Positions 24,396 to 35,938 of a DNA stretch of 64,000 nucleotides are shown one piece after another (position 1 is the stretch's first letter; each line of letters opens with the position of its first letter). The stretch is from Calvatia gigantea (taxonomy: Eukaryota; Basidiomycota; Agaricomycetes; Agaricales; Lycoperdaceae). Under the pieces are notes generated by a model, which saw only the letters and a list, made by a program, of their open reading frames with translations, did no database searches and was not told the DNA's origin. The translations under genes were made by a program, and so were the position numbers. The stretch lies in the NCBI GenBank assembly GCA_025093985.1, contig JACAAK010000006.1, forward strand, positions 2,294,001 through 2,358,000. The letters run 5' to 3'.

Positions 24396-26040
24396 TCAAA
24401 CGAAACCGGTGGGTTCCTCCCCCTCCTTCCTCAGCTCCAACAAGATCTCCTGGAGTTCTAATAGTGCTTTGCCATCAGGAAAAGCGCTACCCATATATCC
24501 ATACCTCGTTTCAAACCCTTTCAAGTTGGGAAACCTCAAAAGCAGGAATTCCACAAGCACACGTTTCTCTGCTCTTGTTGTAACACGGGTCTCCCTAAAA
24601 CCCTCACCAATAGAGACAAAGTACAGAGTGCATGGATTGGATGGAGTACTTTGGGCTGGGACATGTGCCACCATCAAATCTGGCACCTTGTTGACATCAT
24701 CGAGAAGATAGCAAGGGCGTATATCGAGGTCAAGATGGGCTAAGTGTGAATGACCTGAGAACGCAACAAGGGATGGTAAAACGTCAGACTCGAGTTCGTT
24801 TCCTGACCATATTTTCAAAGAATAAAGGTCCGGCCAAGATTCTGAAATAATCCGAAAGTCGGTTGGCGCGAGATTGAGTCTTGCTACCTCCAGGTCGAGT
24901 GCCTGTATGGGAAGAGATAACAGTGGAGCGAGGTGCTTAAATTACATTGACAGAATATTGTCAGCGTCGTTAATGGGGTCGGCGCGTAATTCAAGTTTCC
25001 GTGCGTTGGGAAAACATGAATCCAGATTCTTTAAACCCAGGACCTCGAAGCCTTCTCCTCCGACCTTCACCTCGGTGACAGAAGGGAATATACAGCTACG
25101 GAAGAGTTCATGGAGCGTTGTTGCACAAGATTCGATGTGAACCTTCTCGAGGCCAGTATGGCAGAATGTATCTCCTGTCGTACAGCTCAGGAATACAGCA
25201 AGGTTGCAGGTGAGCGAACGAAGAAAAGGGAGTGAAGTGAGGAACTCGACAACAGTGATAGACGATTCCTCCTGTAGGGGGTAGTCTAGGGGAAACTCCA
25301 CGTCTTGTAGGTTTTTAAATAATGCAATTATTTCAGGAGTGCGCTGGATCGGACCTCTATCGTAAGCGAAGACCTGCAAATCACAGTCACGAGCCCTCAC
25401 GAGACTGAGGATTGGCAACAGTGAGCTTGTGTTCTTGCATATGCAACGTGGTGATCTTCAGGATTTTGAGAGTGGGGGATAGAAGGGGTGTCAGACAATC
25501 CCTGCGTTCATACCAAGCCTCATCTATTTCCAGATGTCGGAGGTATGGCAAGAGTGGCCCAGGACTGTCAAGACAGCTGGCGAGGATGGGCCAAAGCAGC
25601 TCCTCTTTTCGCGGTGGCCGAGATTGAAACACCGTGAGCTTCCGGATCCGTGCCAAGTATTCAAGTGCACGCTTGCGCGAGGCATAGGGTAGTGGTCTGT
25701 TCAACACCTAGTTGGTGCCAGGTCCAATTCTTAAATAACGAGCGACGGAGATCAAAACTCACCCAGGCTGAGGCCACGTTTCTGGGTGGTTCGTATGACT
25801 CTTCGTCATCACTATTCCTCTAAGCCACTTCCATAGTTCATACATGTAATCCAATTCCAGGAATAGGTTCATCCTGGTGAGGCAGCAAACGAGTTGATTA
25901 CAGAAACAATCATCAGAGGGTTTTCGCCATTCCGCCAAATCGCATCCAAGGCGAGGCCGGAGGGCAAGCTCGATGTAAGGGCAAGGGAGCGTAATGTGGG
26001 CTCATCCTCTGGGTATTCAAGGTGGCTGATTATTTCGTGC
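24396..26040 (-). pseudogene. F-box/LRR protein, class VI, broken and 5'-truncated
   Basis: Reading from 26040 on the minus strand, DIWHEIISHLEYPEDEPTLR and LALDAIWRNGENPLMIV give the F-box; in-frame stops precede it, and I find no start. After an intron-like GTGAGT...CTAG, the body continues (RKLTVFQSRPPRKEELLWPI), shifts frame near 25430, and continues as LLPILSLVRARDCDLQVFAY to LELRADPINDADNIL. There a TAA at 24942-24944 interrupts the frame, but the same frame carries on as FKHLAPLLSLPIQALDLEVA to the end at 24396. One frameshift, one nonsense codon and a missing start mark it as a pseudogene. Confidence 0.65.
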
Positions 26041-26651
26041 CAGATGTCAAAATATTAAAAGCATAGTCGTAGTCGGGTTGCGTTAGAGTGTGGGAGACAG
26101 GATGGCAAGCGAGTCAGCAAAGGACAACGATTGCTCCCGGTCTCTGATGAATGTCGTCAAGAAGAAAGAAAAGACGCCTGGTGCAGCCAAGGGTTCAGAC
26201 GTTCAAGATCTTGTTTGGACTCCTAAGGTCCCACAGACTGTAGCCATGCTTGACGGGAGCAACAAACAAGATGAACTACTTCAGTGTTAGTCTCACAGGT
26301 TGTTCTACGTCACCTGCCATGGTCATTTTGTTCTCCTGCCTGATCGAAACACTGACGGCGATACCGTGCACACTGGGATGCGACATTTCTTCGTTAGCTT
26401 TCCCAGAAAATTCACTGATCCTCCTAGGCCAAAGGGACCATGTACTCAGGTGGGGGATCAGAGTTCGCACCCGAGCTCGAAACTTTGTGGGCTCTTTTGT
26501 ACAAGATACCCGGCTGTAACCAAATGGCTTCGCACGCCTTGTCGACATCGTGGGTATTGATGGACGACATAACAGCTCCTTACCCAGACTTTTAGCTCCT
26601 GCGGTTATCACTCCTTAAGCATTGCTGTATCACCGACGACTTACTGGATCC

Positions 26652-28988
26652 ATGCCCATCTTTCCGGAAGCAAACAGTGTGCTCATCTCTAACAGGAACT
26701 TTTCAGGATCACAGCCACAACATCGGCGTCCAACTAAACTTGGGCTCTCCAACAGAGTCAAGCCCACATGGTGAGCTTCGGGGAAATGTTCGATAAAGTC
26801 AGCCCCTCACTAGGTTTGCAGGGATTAAAACTCTCCTCGCAGCGTCTCTACCAGATGCTGCACACGACTCTTCTGCTCGTGACCCACCCCGATGCTTTCC
26901 CGGAACTCGCGAACAATACATCAAAGATATCACCTATTGGGCGCTATCTTCCAACAACGATAATAGCTCACCTATATTCTGGATGAAAGGGCCCGCTGGG
27001 GTGGGAAAATCCGCCCTAGCACAAACATGTACCGAAATAGTGAAGGACGCAGGAAAACTAGGCGCAGCATTCTTCTTCTCCGCTTCCAGTAGTGGGCGAA
27101 ATAAACCTAAACGATTCTTCACCACTCTTGCGTACCAGATTTCAGTGAACTTCCGGCCATACCGTGATTTGTTGGACGCCAAGATACGAGATGACGAGAC
27201 ACTTGTGTCAAAGTCCCTAGTGTGGCAGTTCGAAGAGCTCATTGCCCGTCCTTTTCAGGAGCTCAGGAGGAAAGGGGAGCTAGTTAAAGAGAATGTGATA
27301 TTCGTTGATGGATTGGACGAGTGCATGGGCGTGGATGCCCAATGCGAGATTGTCGAAATCATCGCTGCGTCGGTCCGGCACCGTTCTGCACCATTCCGTT
27401 GGGCATTCTTTAGCCGTCCCGAACCCCACATTGAGGCCACCTTTGCTAGAGCCGAGATAGGCGCTTACTGCCTCAAAGTAACACTTCCAATTTCGCGTCA
27501 GGTTGATGGGGAAATTAGGGAATACCTCAGAAACGGGTTTCAGGATATTCTTCGGCGCCACAATATCTCTGTTACGGGTCAATGGCCTTCTGAGAAGGTC
27601 CTTCAAATTCTTGTTGATGCCGCAGCTGGACTTTTCATTTACGCTGCAACTATCCTCCGATTTATTGGTCAAGCTGGATTACTGGGCCCAGAAGAGCCAC
27701 TACATGCCGTCCTCTCGACTATCGCCAACGCGGTTAGCAACGTATCGAGTTCAAATCCATTCGCCGAGCTCGATGCATTTTACACTCTCATCATGCAACG
27801 CATCCCTCCCAACGTCCTCTCCTCCATCCAGTCCCTCCTTCTCCTCCTCAGTATCACCTCAGAAACACGGTACGAGTGCTGTGCTATGCAACTGGGCAAC
27901 CTGCTTGGGTTTTCCGAGATCCAATTCACGGCGATATGTCACAAACTCCACGCTGTCATACAGTTTGAGGATCATCAGCGGCGCTTCGTGTGTCACGACC
28001 AGTTGAAACCACCGGGGTAAATTGCTCCAACCATTTGCAGATTATGGAGGGGGGATTAGGATCCCTTACGCCCCGAATGGGGGGAGGAATAGCGTTTTAT
28101 CATAAATCGTTTGCTGATTTCTTGAACGACCCAGGTCGTTCAGGCGATTTTTGCATTCGAGTTCCAGCAGTTGCAAATAACTTGTTCGCACTATGTTTGA
28201 AACGTCACTTTGAATATGCAAGAAGCTATCACTTCCAGGAATCAGGTATGTGAACCGCACAGACTTTCGGGTATCCGGTACTTAACAAAAGCCTTTCCTT
28301 TCCTCCGCATCCAGAATTACAATCTTTAATTCTCCCATCTGACTCTCTCCCTCCTTGGAATAACACCCAAGATCGCCTCCCATTCCCGCAGCTTGCCCCA
28401 GACGTGCCGAGCTCAGCTTCCTCATTGACCTGGTTATACAAAGATGAATGCGTAAATGCATTTCTCAAAATTCACGTGTATCGCCTCGTGGTCCGAAACG
28501 GCACTACAAGCTCCACCTAAAATTCGACTTGGATCATAATTTACTGAAGCAGTTCGAAGACGTCAATTATCGTCAGGCTGCTTGCGGACCTATTCGACCG
28601 GTGAAATCGAGCTCCAATTGGCGATGGCGCTGCGTTTCGCGGGTAATCCATCGTTGGATTTTAATCGGGATCCTATGGATACGACTGGAGATTATCAATC
28701 CCTGTTCGAGACTATTTTGACAAGGGTACGTTAGGGGCTCGGGATAACTTCTATGCTCCTTGTTCGTAATTAGGAAGCTGATATGTTAAAAAGCTGCCGA
28801 AGGAACTCCGACATAACAAGATCGTTCGACCATACGCACCTAATATTTTGTCCAAGTACAGATCTTTCGTCCGGAAGGGTTTGCCTACTGAAGGGAGAAT
28901 TATTTATGTCATTGGACGTGGGGACGGGAAGCTGTATCTTTGCAGGAGCAACTTTACGGAGTACCTGGCATCAGATCCTTTCCGCTAG
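26652..28988 (+). pseudogene. NACHT-domain NLR protein, decayed
   Basis: A fungal NLR of the type implicated in nonself recognition and heterokaryon incompatibility. After an N-terminal MPIFPEANSVLISNRNFSG-like start, the frame GIKTLLAASLPDAAHDS leads into the NACHT domain: Walker A MKGPAGVGKSALAQT (26983), Walker B ENVIFVDGLDEC, then FFSRPEPHIEATF and AAAGLFIYAATILRFI. The open frame spans 26983-28020. Lesions: an in-frame TAA at 26794-26796, a shift near 28010 before GGIAFYHKSFADFLNDPGRS, and two shifts around 28490 and 28590 before FAGNPSLDFNRDPMDTTGDY. The expected C-terminus GRGDGKLYLCRSNFTEYLAS is present to a TAG at 28986-28988. A GTATGT...CCAG intron (28247 onward) remains intact. No WD40, ANK or TPR repeats are seen after the NACHT part. 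Confidence 0.75.
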
Positions 28989-29871
28989 TCGTAATGCATA
29001 TGTACTGAAGAGATGACGCGTCAATTTTAGGAAACACATCGGAGGTCCGACTGCGTGAGCTCTCCGGTCACTGCGCTTGCTCATCTGTAGTGTTCTATTT
29101 GGGGAGTTGGTAGGTGAGAATGTTAAGAGGAAGGAAAGTCAGTGATGCGGTCGGTCAAGGAGAGAAGGGTGTCAGGGGAAGAGCAAAGTTCGGCTTCCGT
29201 TGTGTGTAACTTTGATACCTGTGACGTGCTGCGCTTGGCCCAAGAAATTGCACCTGCCGACAATAGGAGCCAGATTGAGTGTGTAGCTACAGGGATAGAG
29301 TGTTTTGAGTAAAAAGGCGTATTAAGTTTCGCTAGTGGGGACGGGTGCAGAAGAAATTTTATAAAATGGAAATGGGCCAGAAATGAAAGGTGCAACAGTC
29401 CACATCGGATATTTAGTAGGCTGGGCAAGAAATGGGTGGATTGATAACGCGCCGTTGAATGGTTCGAGGTGATGTATATAGCGGGGAAGTGATGGAATCG
29501 TCGCAAGACTCATTAACAAGTGTGAGAACAGTGGATTGGGTGCCGTTTCGTAGGTAGCTGATCCACGATCTCCACAGCGCGTTCGGGTTTGGCACGATCC
29601 TTTGGTATGGCAGTATGCAAGTTGATGGTGTGATAGGCGGGCATAGACTTCCTGGTGTTCGTGATTGACAAGGAGGTTTATTACCGTAATCCAGATAAAA
29701 TACAATCCTGAGTAACTGATCAAATAGTCAACATCTCTCATCCATGTTACCGAAATATCAAGGCTCACCAAAAAACAACGAAATCCAGGACCCGAAAGAA
29801 AAGAGAGTATGGATAAATGATTCAAATATGGTTCATACAAGGCGCAGCCTGAAAATCGGTAATATATCTCA
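28989..29871. other. Intergenic, about 880 bases
   Basis: No gene recognised. The long minus-strand open frames here (29123-30086) overlap the SNARE gene in another frame and lack any family resemblance. Confidence 0.45.
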
Positions 29872-30365
29872 TCATGACGCAGGGGCGGGACTTGGCCACC
29901 ACCATGCAGTGATCGTTGACAGGATCCAGAACGCAATGAACAGGCCAACGATGAGCATAGCAATACGCCAGGGTTTGAGGCTTCCAGTTCCGATACCAAA
30001 AGCTTGTGAGGCTCGTCGGGAGGTTTGGGAGAGGGTAGTCTTAAACGACGCGAAGCGGTCATTCTGTCATCCGCAGTAACACACAACGACGAAAACGTAA
30101 GCTTAAACTATTAAACAATAGTAGCACGGCATGGAAGAAAAGACACACGGATACATCTAGAAGCAGGTTCTGTGCTTCGACGTCGTCGTGGATGTCGGTT
30201 GTAATCTGGAGGCACAAGGTGGTGAGAATTCTTTGAAATCTTCGGTGATTGAAAAGTCGCGCGTACGCCTCTGAGTGTCCGTATCTTGGAGTGTAGTTCG
30301 TCGAGGCGTTGGTCATTTTGTGTTTCGTATGTATCTTCTACAGGGCCACCTCTCGACGACGACAT
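29872..30365 (-). CDS. BET1/SFT1-type SNARE protein
   Basis: Tail-anchored SNARE for ER-Golgi or intra-Golgi vesicle fusion. Three exons give 113 residues: exon 1 from the ATG at 30365 (QNDQRLDELHSKIRTLRG); exon 2 after a GTACGC...TCCAG intron (ITTDIHDDVEAQNLLLD, whose Q is the likely zero-layer residue); exon 3 after a GTATCC...GACAG intron (NDRFASFKTTLSQTSRRASQ, then KPWRIAMLIVGLFIAFWIL as the single C-terminal membrane segment and a short lumenal tail). The stop is at 29872-29874. Both joins are phase 0. Length and layout match Bet1/Sft1 proteins, but I cannot decide between the two from sequence alone. Intact; divergent from the four-TM gene, with about 750 bases between them. Confidence 0.88.
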
Positions 30366-31111
30366 GATGAATGAGAAGAGCGAAGTGGTTGTCGCAGCCT
30401 TACGTGTGACAAATGTCAGCGTGACACCTGCTGTGTTGGACTCGGGTCACACAGCGTCGGTTGCCTGGGAGCAATCAGGGACGCCCGGTTCCACTATATG
30501 TACTCGGTGGACCGCTCCCACTTAACACCCCGTGTCAGCTCATGTCTTCCAAACTGTCAAACCTTGAATAATCAATTTAATGCCGGGGGGAAGAGATGTG
30601 CCATCGCCCCGCTTCGCCTTCTTTTTACCCGCAGGAACGTGTCCACACTCATGGCAGCTTGAAGGCCCGAAATAAGCCAACTTGGGTCTCCACCATGAGC
30701 AACCTAATTATAGACGTTGACTCGTTGACTCCTCGCCAATTTCTGGCAATTCCCCAACGGACTTAACTTTCTTTCATTCATACCTATGCGGCAAGTCACG
30801 GAGTCTCATGACCAGCGTTATCCGATTAAAAATCAATGACAACCGCCCTACTTATGGTAACGGGCCGTCATTGGAAACGAAAGGAACTTGTGGAGACGGG
30901 GATAATTGCATTGCTGTCACCCGGAACATGCATACTCACAGAAAAGAAGCTGTCGTCGGAAATGCTAGAAGTCCCATTGCTAATCAACTCCAAATCCGTA
31001 TTTATAAACCTCGCCTGTTCTCCCCACTCTTATTTCCCCCGGCTTTTCCTTCCCCCCCTCCCCCCCTCGCCCTAGGCTATACCTTGTTCACCCCTCGAAC
31101 CAACAAGGACC
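30366..31111. other. Divergent intergenic region (SNARE / four-TM gene)
   Basis: About 750 bases, presumably both promoters. A pyrimidine-rich stretch (tccccccggcttttccttcc and following) lies at 31034-31068, just before the ATG at 31112, as is common upstream of strongly expressed fungal genes. Confidence 0.5.
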
Positions 31112-32007
31112 ATGGCACGCTTAACTGATGCGCCTTTGTGGACTGCGCGCGCTGTCTCGCTCTTTATGGCCTGGGCTTGGTCTATTATTGCCTTTGGCAC
31201 TGGTAACGCACCTTCTTCTTATTTCTCGTCTTCTGATAACTTAAATTATCGTCTTCTACAGCGATTGACGCCATGGTCAAATCTAAACACGATAAGGCCG
31301 CAGTGAGGTCCCTTGCTCCCACGGGAACCCAAGTCGATATCAACGACAGTGGTACGTTCAACAACAACAATTTCCCTTTCCCCTCCCATCACCCAACCTA
31401 ACTTATCACACCCTTCCAGATGTCTTTAAGACAGGCGCAGTCATCACAGCCGTCTCTCTTATCATCTTCGTTTTGACATCTGTTTCCTTCACCCTCCTCT
31501 TCTTCCGCTCCACATCCAGCCCCCGCTCAAACACCATCCAGGGTGGTCTACTCGCCTTCTGTGCAACGTGGCTCTTTGCGACTCTTGTCCCCTACACGCA
31601 ATTCTTCAGGACACGCCGTGCCATCGTCCGGGCGACGCTTAATGGAGTTGCAGTTCCGCAGTCCATCATTGATGCGATTGAGAAACAACACAATCTCTCC
31701 GCCGTCTACAGGCACTTGTCTTACCGTGAGTGCTTTCCCAGTGTACATACCGGTGTCTTTTGGCAAAATTGATAACTGAATGTTGGATGTATGCGGTTTC
31801 ACAGTACGCCTCGTAGCGATCCTTCCCTGGTTCACCCTACTTTTCACGATAATTGCCTCAACCGTTCTCTTTATGACTTCGTCCCGCACTCGGACACGTG
31901 CCCCCGCGCCCCCTGCGTCGGGTGGTGAAGGGGCAAACAGGCCTTCCGAAACGGTGGATGAGAAGGAGAAATCTGCCACTGGAAGCCACGATGGCCCCAC
32001 TGCCTAG
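31112..32007 (+). CDS. Four-TM membrane protein, fungal, function unknown
   Basis: Four exons. Exon 1 (MARLTDAPLWTARAVSLFMA) holds TM1 and ends at a GTAACG donor. Exon 2 is a short hydrophilic loop (SKHDKAAVRSLAPTGTQVDI). Exon 3 after ...TTCCAG holds TM2 (TGAVITAVSLIIFVLTSVSF) and TM3 (GGLLAFCATWLFATLVPYTQ), then a basic loop. Exon 4 after ...TTCACAG holds TM4 (LVAILPWFTLLFTIIASTVL) and a polar Pro/Ala/Glu tail ending at 32005-32007. All introns have standard ends and keep frame. The layout recalls MARVEL-like or tetraspan proteins, but I see no diagnostic motif, so I give no function. Intact and apparently conserved in its splice layout. Confidence 0.8.
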
Positions 32008-32189
32008 CCCGATTCCGTTACGGTATATGCTTCTTGCCAATTTAAGAAAATGAATTCTTGGCCCCTACCCCCACGATTAACTTCCGACATGCACGCTTTG
32101 CGTTGAATTTTTTTTTTTGTACCGCGTGTTGCATATACGTATATACCCTCTGTTCATTTGTTGATCGTGTGGTGTGAACTTTGTACTTT

Positions 32190-32355
32190 CTCACAAGAAA
32201 GAAAAAAAAAGCACGTCGTTATGCAGAACGTGGGTTATGTGATAGAGTTCAAAGTTTTTCTTGATTTCGCACAGGGAGTCGGGATTGCTCTTGGTTCTGT
32301 TCTCTTTACGGGAGGATGGAACGCCCCAAAGCTTCCGATTGTCCTTAATAGGACC
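32190..32355 (+). repeat. Interspersed direct repeat, copy 1 of 3
   Basis: Shared core: cgtgggttatgtgatagagttc, then aaagtttttcttgatttcgcacagggagtc, then tctttacgggagg and ccccaaagcttc. The same order of landmarks occurs in copies 2 and 3. No terminal inverted repeats or coding potential were seen. Confidence 0.65.
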
Positions 32356-32517
32356 ATAACTCTGCCTGAGCTGCCACTCTCGACCGGTTAAGAAAAGGAT
32401 GGCTAGACTTGTTCAAGGTGGGGATCGAATACAAAAGTATCGTAGCGATTGACGTGCGGGCTACTAACCCCCGTCTGCCGGATCAGTGTAATGTGTATTC
32501 TGTTCTCTCTGTGTGGT

Positions 32518-32665
32518 TCCCACAGAAAAGAAGTACATGCATGCCGTTATGCAAATCGTGGGTTACTTATATGATAGAATTTCAAAGTTTTCCCAATTTC
32601 ACACAGGGCGTCGGGAGTCGGGACGACTTTTCTGCGCGTAACAATGATGTCCACGGTGCGACGAC
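32518..32665 (+). repeat. Interspersed direct repeat, copy 2 of 3
   Basis: Landmarks gccgttatgcaaatcgtggg, gatagaatttcaaagttttc and cacagggcgtcggg match copy 1 in order; the 3' third (caaagct region) is missing or diverged. Confidence 0.65.
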
Positions 32666-32809
32666 TAACAGGCGAAAGCCTGTGAAGACCTCCCTGCCTG
32701 GCAAGGACAGCTTGAGGGGAGAGGCTTGGCCACGATAAGCAGGTGGGTTCCACCGCAACATCGACGGCCCCCCCCCCTCTCCATATCACCATCTACACAA
32801 GCGAGAGGA

Positions 32810-32960
32810 AAAGAGCTGGTCCGACGTGATTGTGACTGCCGTGGGTTATGTGATAAATTCGAGGGTTTCCCAATTTTGTGCGGGGGACCATCGTCGGCCC
32901 TGTTGTCTTTGCGAGAAGTTGGAAATATCCCAAAGCTCCTGACTATCTTTAATTAATACG
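32810..32960 (+). repeat. Interspersed direct repeat, copy 3 of 3
   Basis: Landmarks gccgtgggttatgtgataaa, ttcccaattttgtgcggggg, gttgtctttgcgagaag and cccaaagctcctgactatc match copy 1, including its 3' third. Confidence 0.65.
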
Positions 32961-33079
32961 GTGTTAATTGTTGGCGCCCCCACTCGGCCCGCAGGCTTGT
33001 TACCGATCGCATGTACACGGGTAAGGAGCGAGGGTGTTGTATATCGCGTTCCCGACGGATCAAGTAAAATCCCCCCCTC

Positions 33080-34207
33080 TCGCACAGATGTTCTGATGGG
33101 TGTGCTATGTCGGTAGCGTATGGGTTCCCAGTGCGTCCGACGAGAGACCGGTAAGTTCGGATGGTGGAGGAGTGCTTCATGATCGTCACCGAGAGTTTAG
33201 CGCAGCCAGGGAAGTATTTGGTTAATTGCCCTGGTCGAAATTTGAAACCCGTTCCGTCGGATGGCCGTTACAAAGGGCTCAGCGACTAAACCTTTTGGCA
33301 ACCAGTCAGGCGATGATACGACTATGGTCTCAACCAACGTCGAGCGCAACAGAAGGTAGATTCTGCGATTGGGCATGACGGCCTGCCGGAAATTCTCAGA
33401 TACTGAGCAACTGCCTTTTGGGTACCTGCCGGCCACGAAGGAGTCTCCGAGGGTGAGTGATATGCGCATAGCCCAAGTCCAGTTATGGTTTATCACCTCT
33501 GTCGCTGCTAGGCAGTGTTATCGCATCGTAACGATGGCACTTCGCCAATTACCAAGAACAAACCCGTCTGACATTAATAACACCACTCGCGCAGCTGCGC
33601 CCCACTCTCTGGACGACGATAACGTATACAAGGGATATCTAATCACGAAAGCCAGCGTGGTGATTGGGAATTCCTAGTGAGTCTCAGGGAACTGACGAGC
33701 ACACTGGAGAACGAGCTTGACTCGACTGGTTGGCACAGCCTGATACTCGGGGACGGAGAAACTCCACCAAGATCTTCAAGAATTCATTTCTGAAAGGTTC
33801 ATTTGCGATGGAAACCCTGTTGTTGATGGGGTCTATCCTTAGTGTATCGTTTTCGGTGTTAGTTGGAGGTATGTATTGTGCCCGGGATGTGTTTCTGCTT
33901 AATCAAATAATCATTGATTCTCCAGCCAGGCTTTCGCTGTAGGGCTCTTGGGCATCATATCACTGCCGTTTGCCTTCCATCGTTAATTCGACATCTCTTC
34001 CTGAAATTGATAAGAATGGAACGGCTCATTAATGCTTCTTCGCGCCTACCAGGTCACTCTGGCGCTTCGCGAGTAGGAGCAATGTTGTTGCTACATTGTG
34101 CTTCGATACTTTGGTTAGAACACTCAAATTATTTCTGTGCAAAATTACGCCATTTCCAGAAACGTAGAAAGCTGTTGCAGGAGTTTATGGGAGTCAAGAC
34201 CATTTGA
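33080..34207 (+). pseudogene. Cytochrome P450 relic (partial, deleted)
   Basis: Aligns in order with exons of the full P450 copy at 47888-50061. 33080-33240 matches the exon around 48620-48760 (both have atgtcg...taacgtatgg). 33335-33440 matches the K-helix exon (cgtcgagcgca...gtagattctg). 33595-33700 matches the exon before the PERF region (ccccactctctgga...gattgggaa). 34150-34207 matches the last exon (caggagtttatgggagtc and a stop). The I-helix exon and much of the heme-binding exon are missing, and no frame stays open. It lacks the N-terminal anchor. A dead, partly deleted member of the P450 family in this window. Confidence 0.7.
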
Positions 34208-34210
34208 GTG

Positions 34211-34536
34211 ATATGATTATGGACCCACAACATCAAACAGATGGCCCGGCTCATTCTTTTATTAGAGGGGGGACTGTTTCAGTAAGGCTTACTGAGAATC
34301 GAATACGAACAATAATCAGAAGTCAACCGCTACAACCAATTAAGGTGTTGCTCGTCGTGTATTTTCTGCGCTTAGGATTGATATCGAGGAGGATGAGAGC
34401 TGGATGGTGAGCACATACATGTATTCAATAGACTATAAAATGCTGTAGGATTGAGCGTAATGTGGGTTACGTTCCCTTCCCCTCCATTTGCTTAAGCTTT
34501 CGACTTCATCTTCCCTTTTTGAGTTTTCGTGAGAAG
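34211..34536. other. Intergenic
   Basis: About 320 bases between the P450 relic and the TM-protein relic; nothing recognised. Confidence 0.4.
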
Positions 34537-35938
34537 ATGACCCCGACGTCGCTTTGGATCGATGACGAGGACCCGAGCGTGAAATTCAACAGGCGTGTGG
34601 GACATAAGGGGCTCCCCGAAGGAGTACCTGGGGACTGCGTCGAGTTCGACGAGGGTAGGTGATTCGTTTGTTGTTCCCTTCTACGGTACATTCTTCCTTC
34701 TTGGCTTGAGTATCCCTGAACATCTGTTTGTAGGAAGGTCTATAGCGGTATATGGAACCATCGAATCGACCTCTGGAGGCGCCATAACCAATTACTCGAT
34801 CGACGACCAACTTGCAGAGCAGGTGACCTCACAGCCTTGTGCTACGGGGAACGTATTTCACGAACAATTTTGGGCAGTCTCCAGTGTTCAAATATAACAC
34901 AACAGTAAGCTTAATGTCAAAATTTAAGTACCTAGCTGACTCTCATTTCTTGGGAAGTGAACTGACAGTAACAACTGGCAAAAGTAAACTCAGGATTCAG
35001 AACCTGGCGAGGGTACGATATGGTTTGATTACTTCGTGGTTAACTGCCCAAGTGGACAAGGAGGTGTGTCAACCAAAAAAATATCGAGAGAGGCGATTAG
35101 TCAGTGTCATGTTTCGGGCGGGGTACTCTTCCTCGCATCTGTTATTGTTTCCACAAGTTCTATGCTTCCTCAGGAGAAAACGAATGAAGGAGGCAAGGTT
35201 ACGAGAGGAACATCAACGCTTTCGAGAACCTGGTTACGTTGGATACAGCACGGAGATGAACATGGTTAATTATTTAACCAAAGAAAGAGAAGGACAGCCT
35301 TCCAGCAAGTTTCTACACTATTTTTGGCCTCACCACTACGCGGCTTGGCCCGCTTCATTACCTTCGTGCATTGGCACAGCGAGGAAACTGACTGACGTAC
35401 GCTGTTTGCCAGGGGTCCATCCACAGTTGCAGAGACAACCGAGCAACGGTATACAACCATTTGTTCTTGGGATTCCTGCCTCATCGCCGTTCATGCCTGC
35501 GCCCACACCACCACCCGCCTGGCCTAGAAATCAGAAGAGCCACGGTATTAGTGAGGCTCAACCATCGAACAAACTCCAAACATCAGAGTCATCTCGCGTA
35601 TCTACCTCGCGTGGTTTATTAGCCTGCCATAATAGTTCTGTGGAGCATCGGGGAAACGCTACTGGCATCGTCTGACACGATTGGGTCTCGGTCCCTTCTT
35701 TCCCCAAGTGCGCTCATAACCGCAGTCAACGAACCGCGGGTCCAAGGTTCGCAGGGAGAGTTCCTGGGAGGGCGGTAGCACGCCTATCACTCAAGCTGTT
35801 ACACGCGCCGATGGTAGGGGAGATAGTGCTGATCGGAGGTCGGCGCTGATGCGGCGCACTGCCAGGTTGGCGGTGGAGGACGTGAGGCTCCTAGCAGACT
35901 TACCACCTGCTTATAACACAATTAACACCTGGGGTTGA
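34537..35938 (+). pseudogene. Single-TM protein with N-terminal beta-sandwich-like ectodomain, frameshifted
   Basis: Belongs to an agaricomycete family with an ectodomain starting IDDxDPSVKF, a SIAVYGT motif, one TM and a cytoplasmic tail. Here TSLWIDDEDPSVKFN (34549) is followed after a one-base shift near 34590 by GSPKEYLGTASSSTRVGDSF. A GTACAT...TTGTAG intron joins to RSIAVYGTIESTSGGAITNY. A further shift near 34870 leads to QSPVFKYNTTVSL and WFDYFVVNCPSGQGG (35028). The TM region near 35100-35190 is spread over two frames, ending in the stop-transfer LRRKRMKEARLREEHQ. The tail continues to a PPxY-containing end (ADLPPAYNTINTWG) with TGA at 35936-35938. Several frame breaks; probably dead. 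Confidence 0.55.

Larger units (their letters stand above)
32008..33079. other. Repeat-bearing intergenic region
   Basis: Holds the 3' flank of the four-TM gene and three copies of an interspersed repeat (next entries). No gene seen. Confidence 0.5.

Noticed and set aside
29322..30086. 254-codon minus-strand open frame
   Set aside because: It overlaps the last SNARE exon in a different frame and runs through its intron; no family resemblance.
32415..32490. Possible tRNA T-arm on the minus strand (ttcgatccccacc)
   Set aside because: The T-stem does not pair and no D-arm or acceptor stem can be found nearby.
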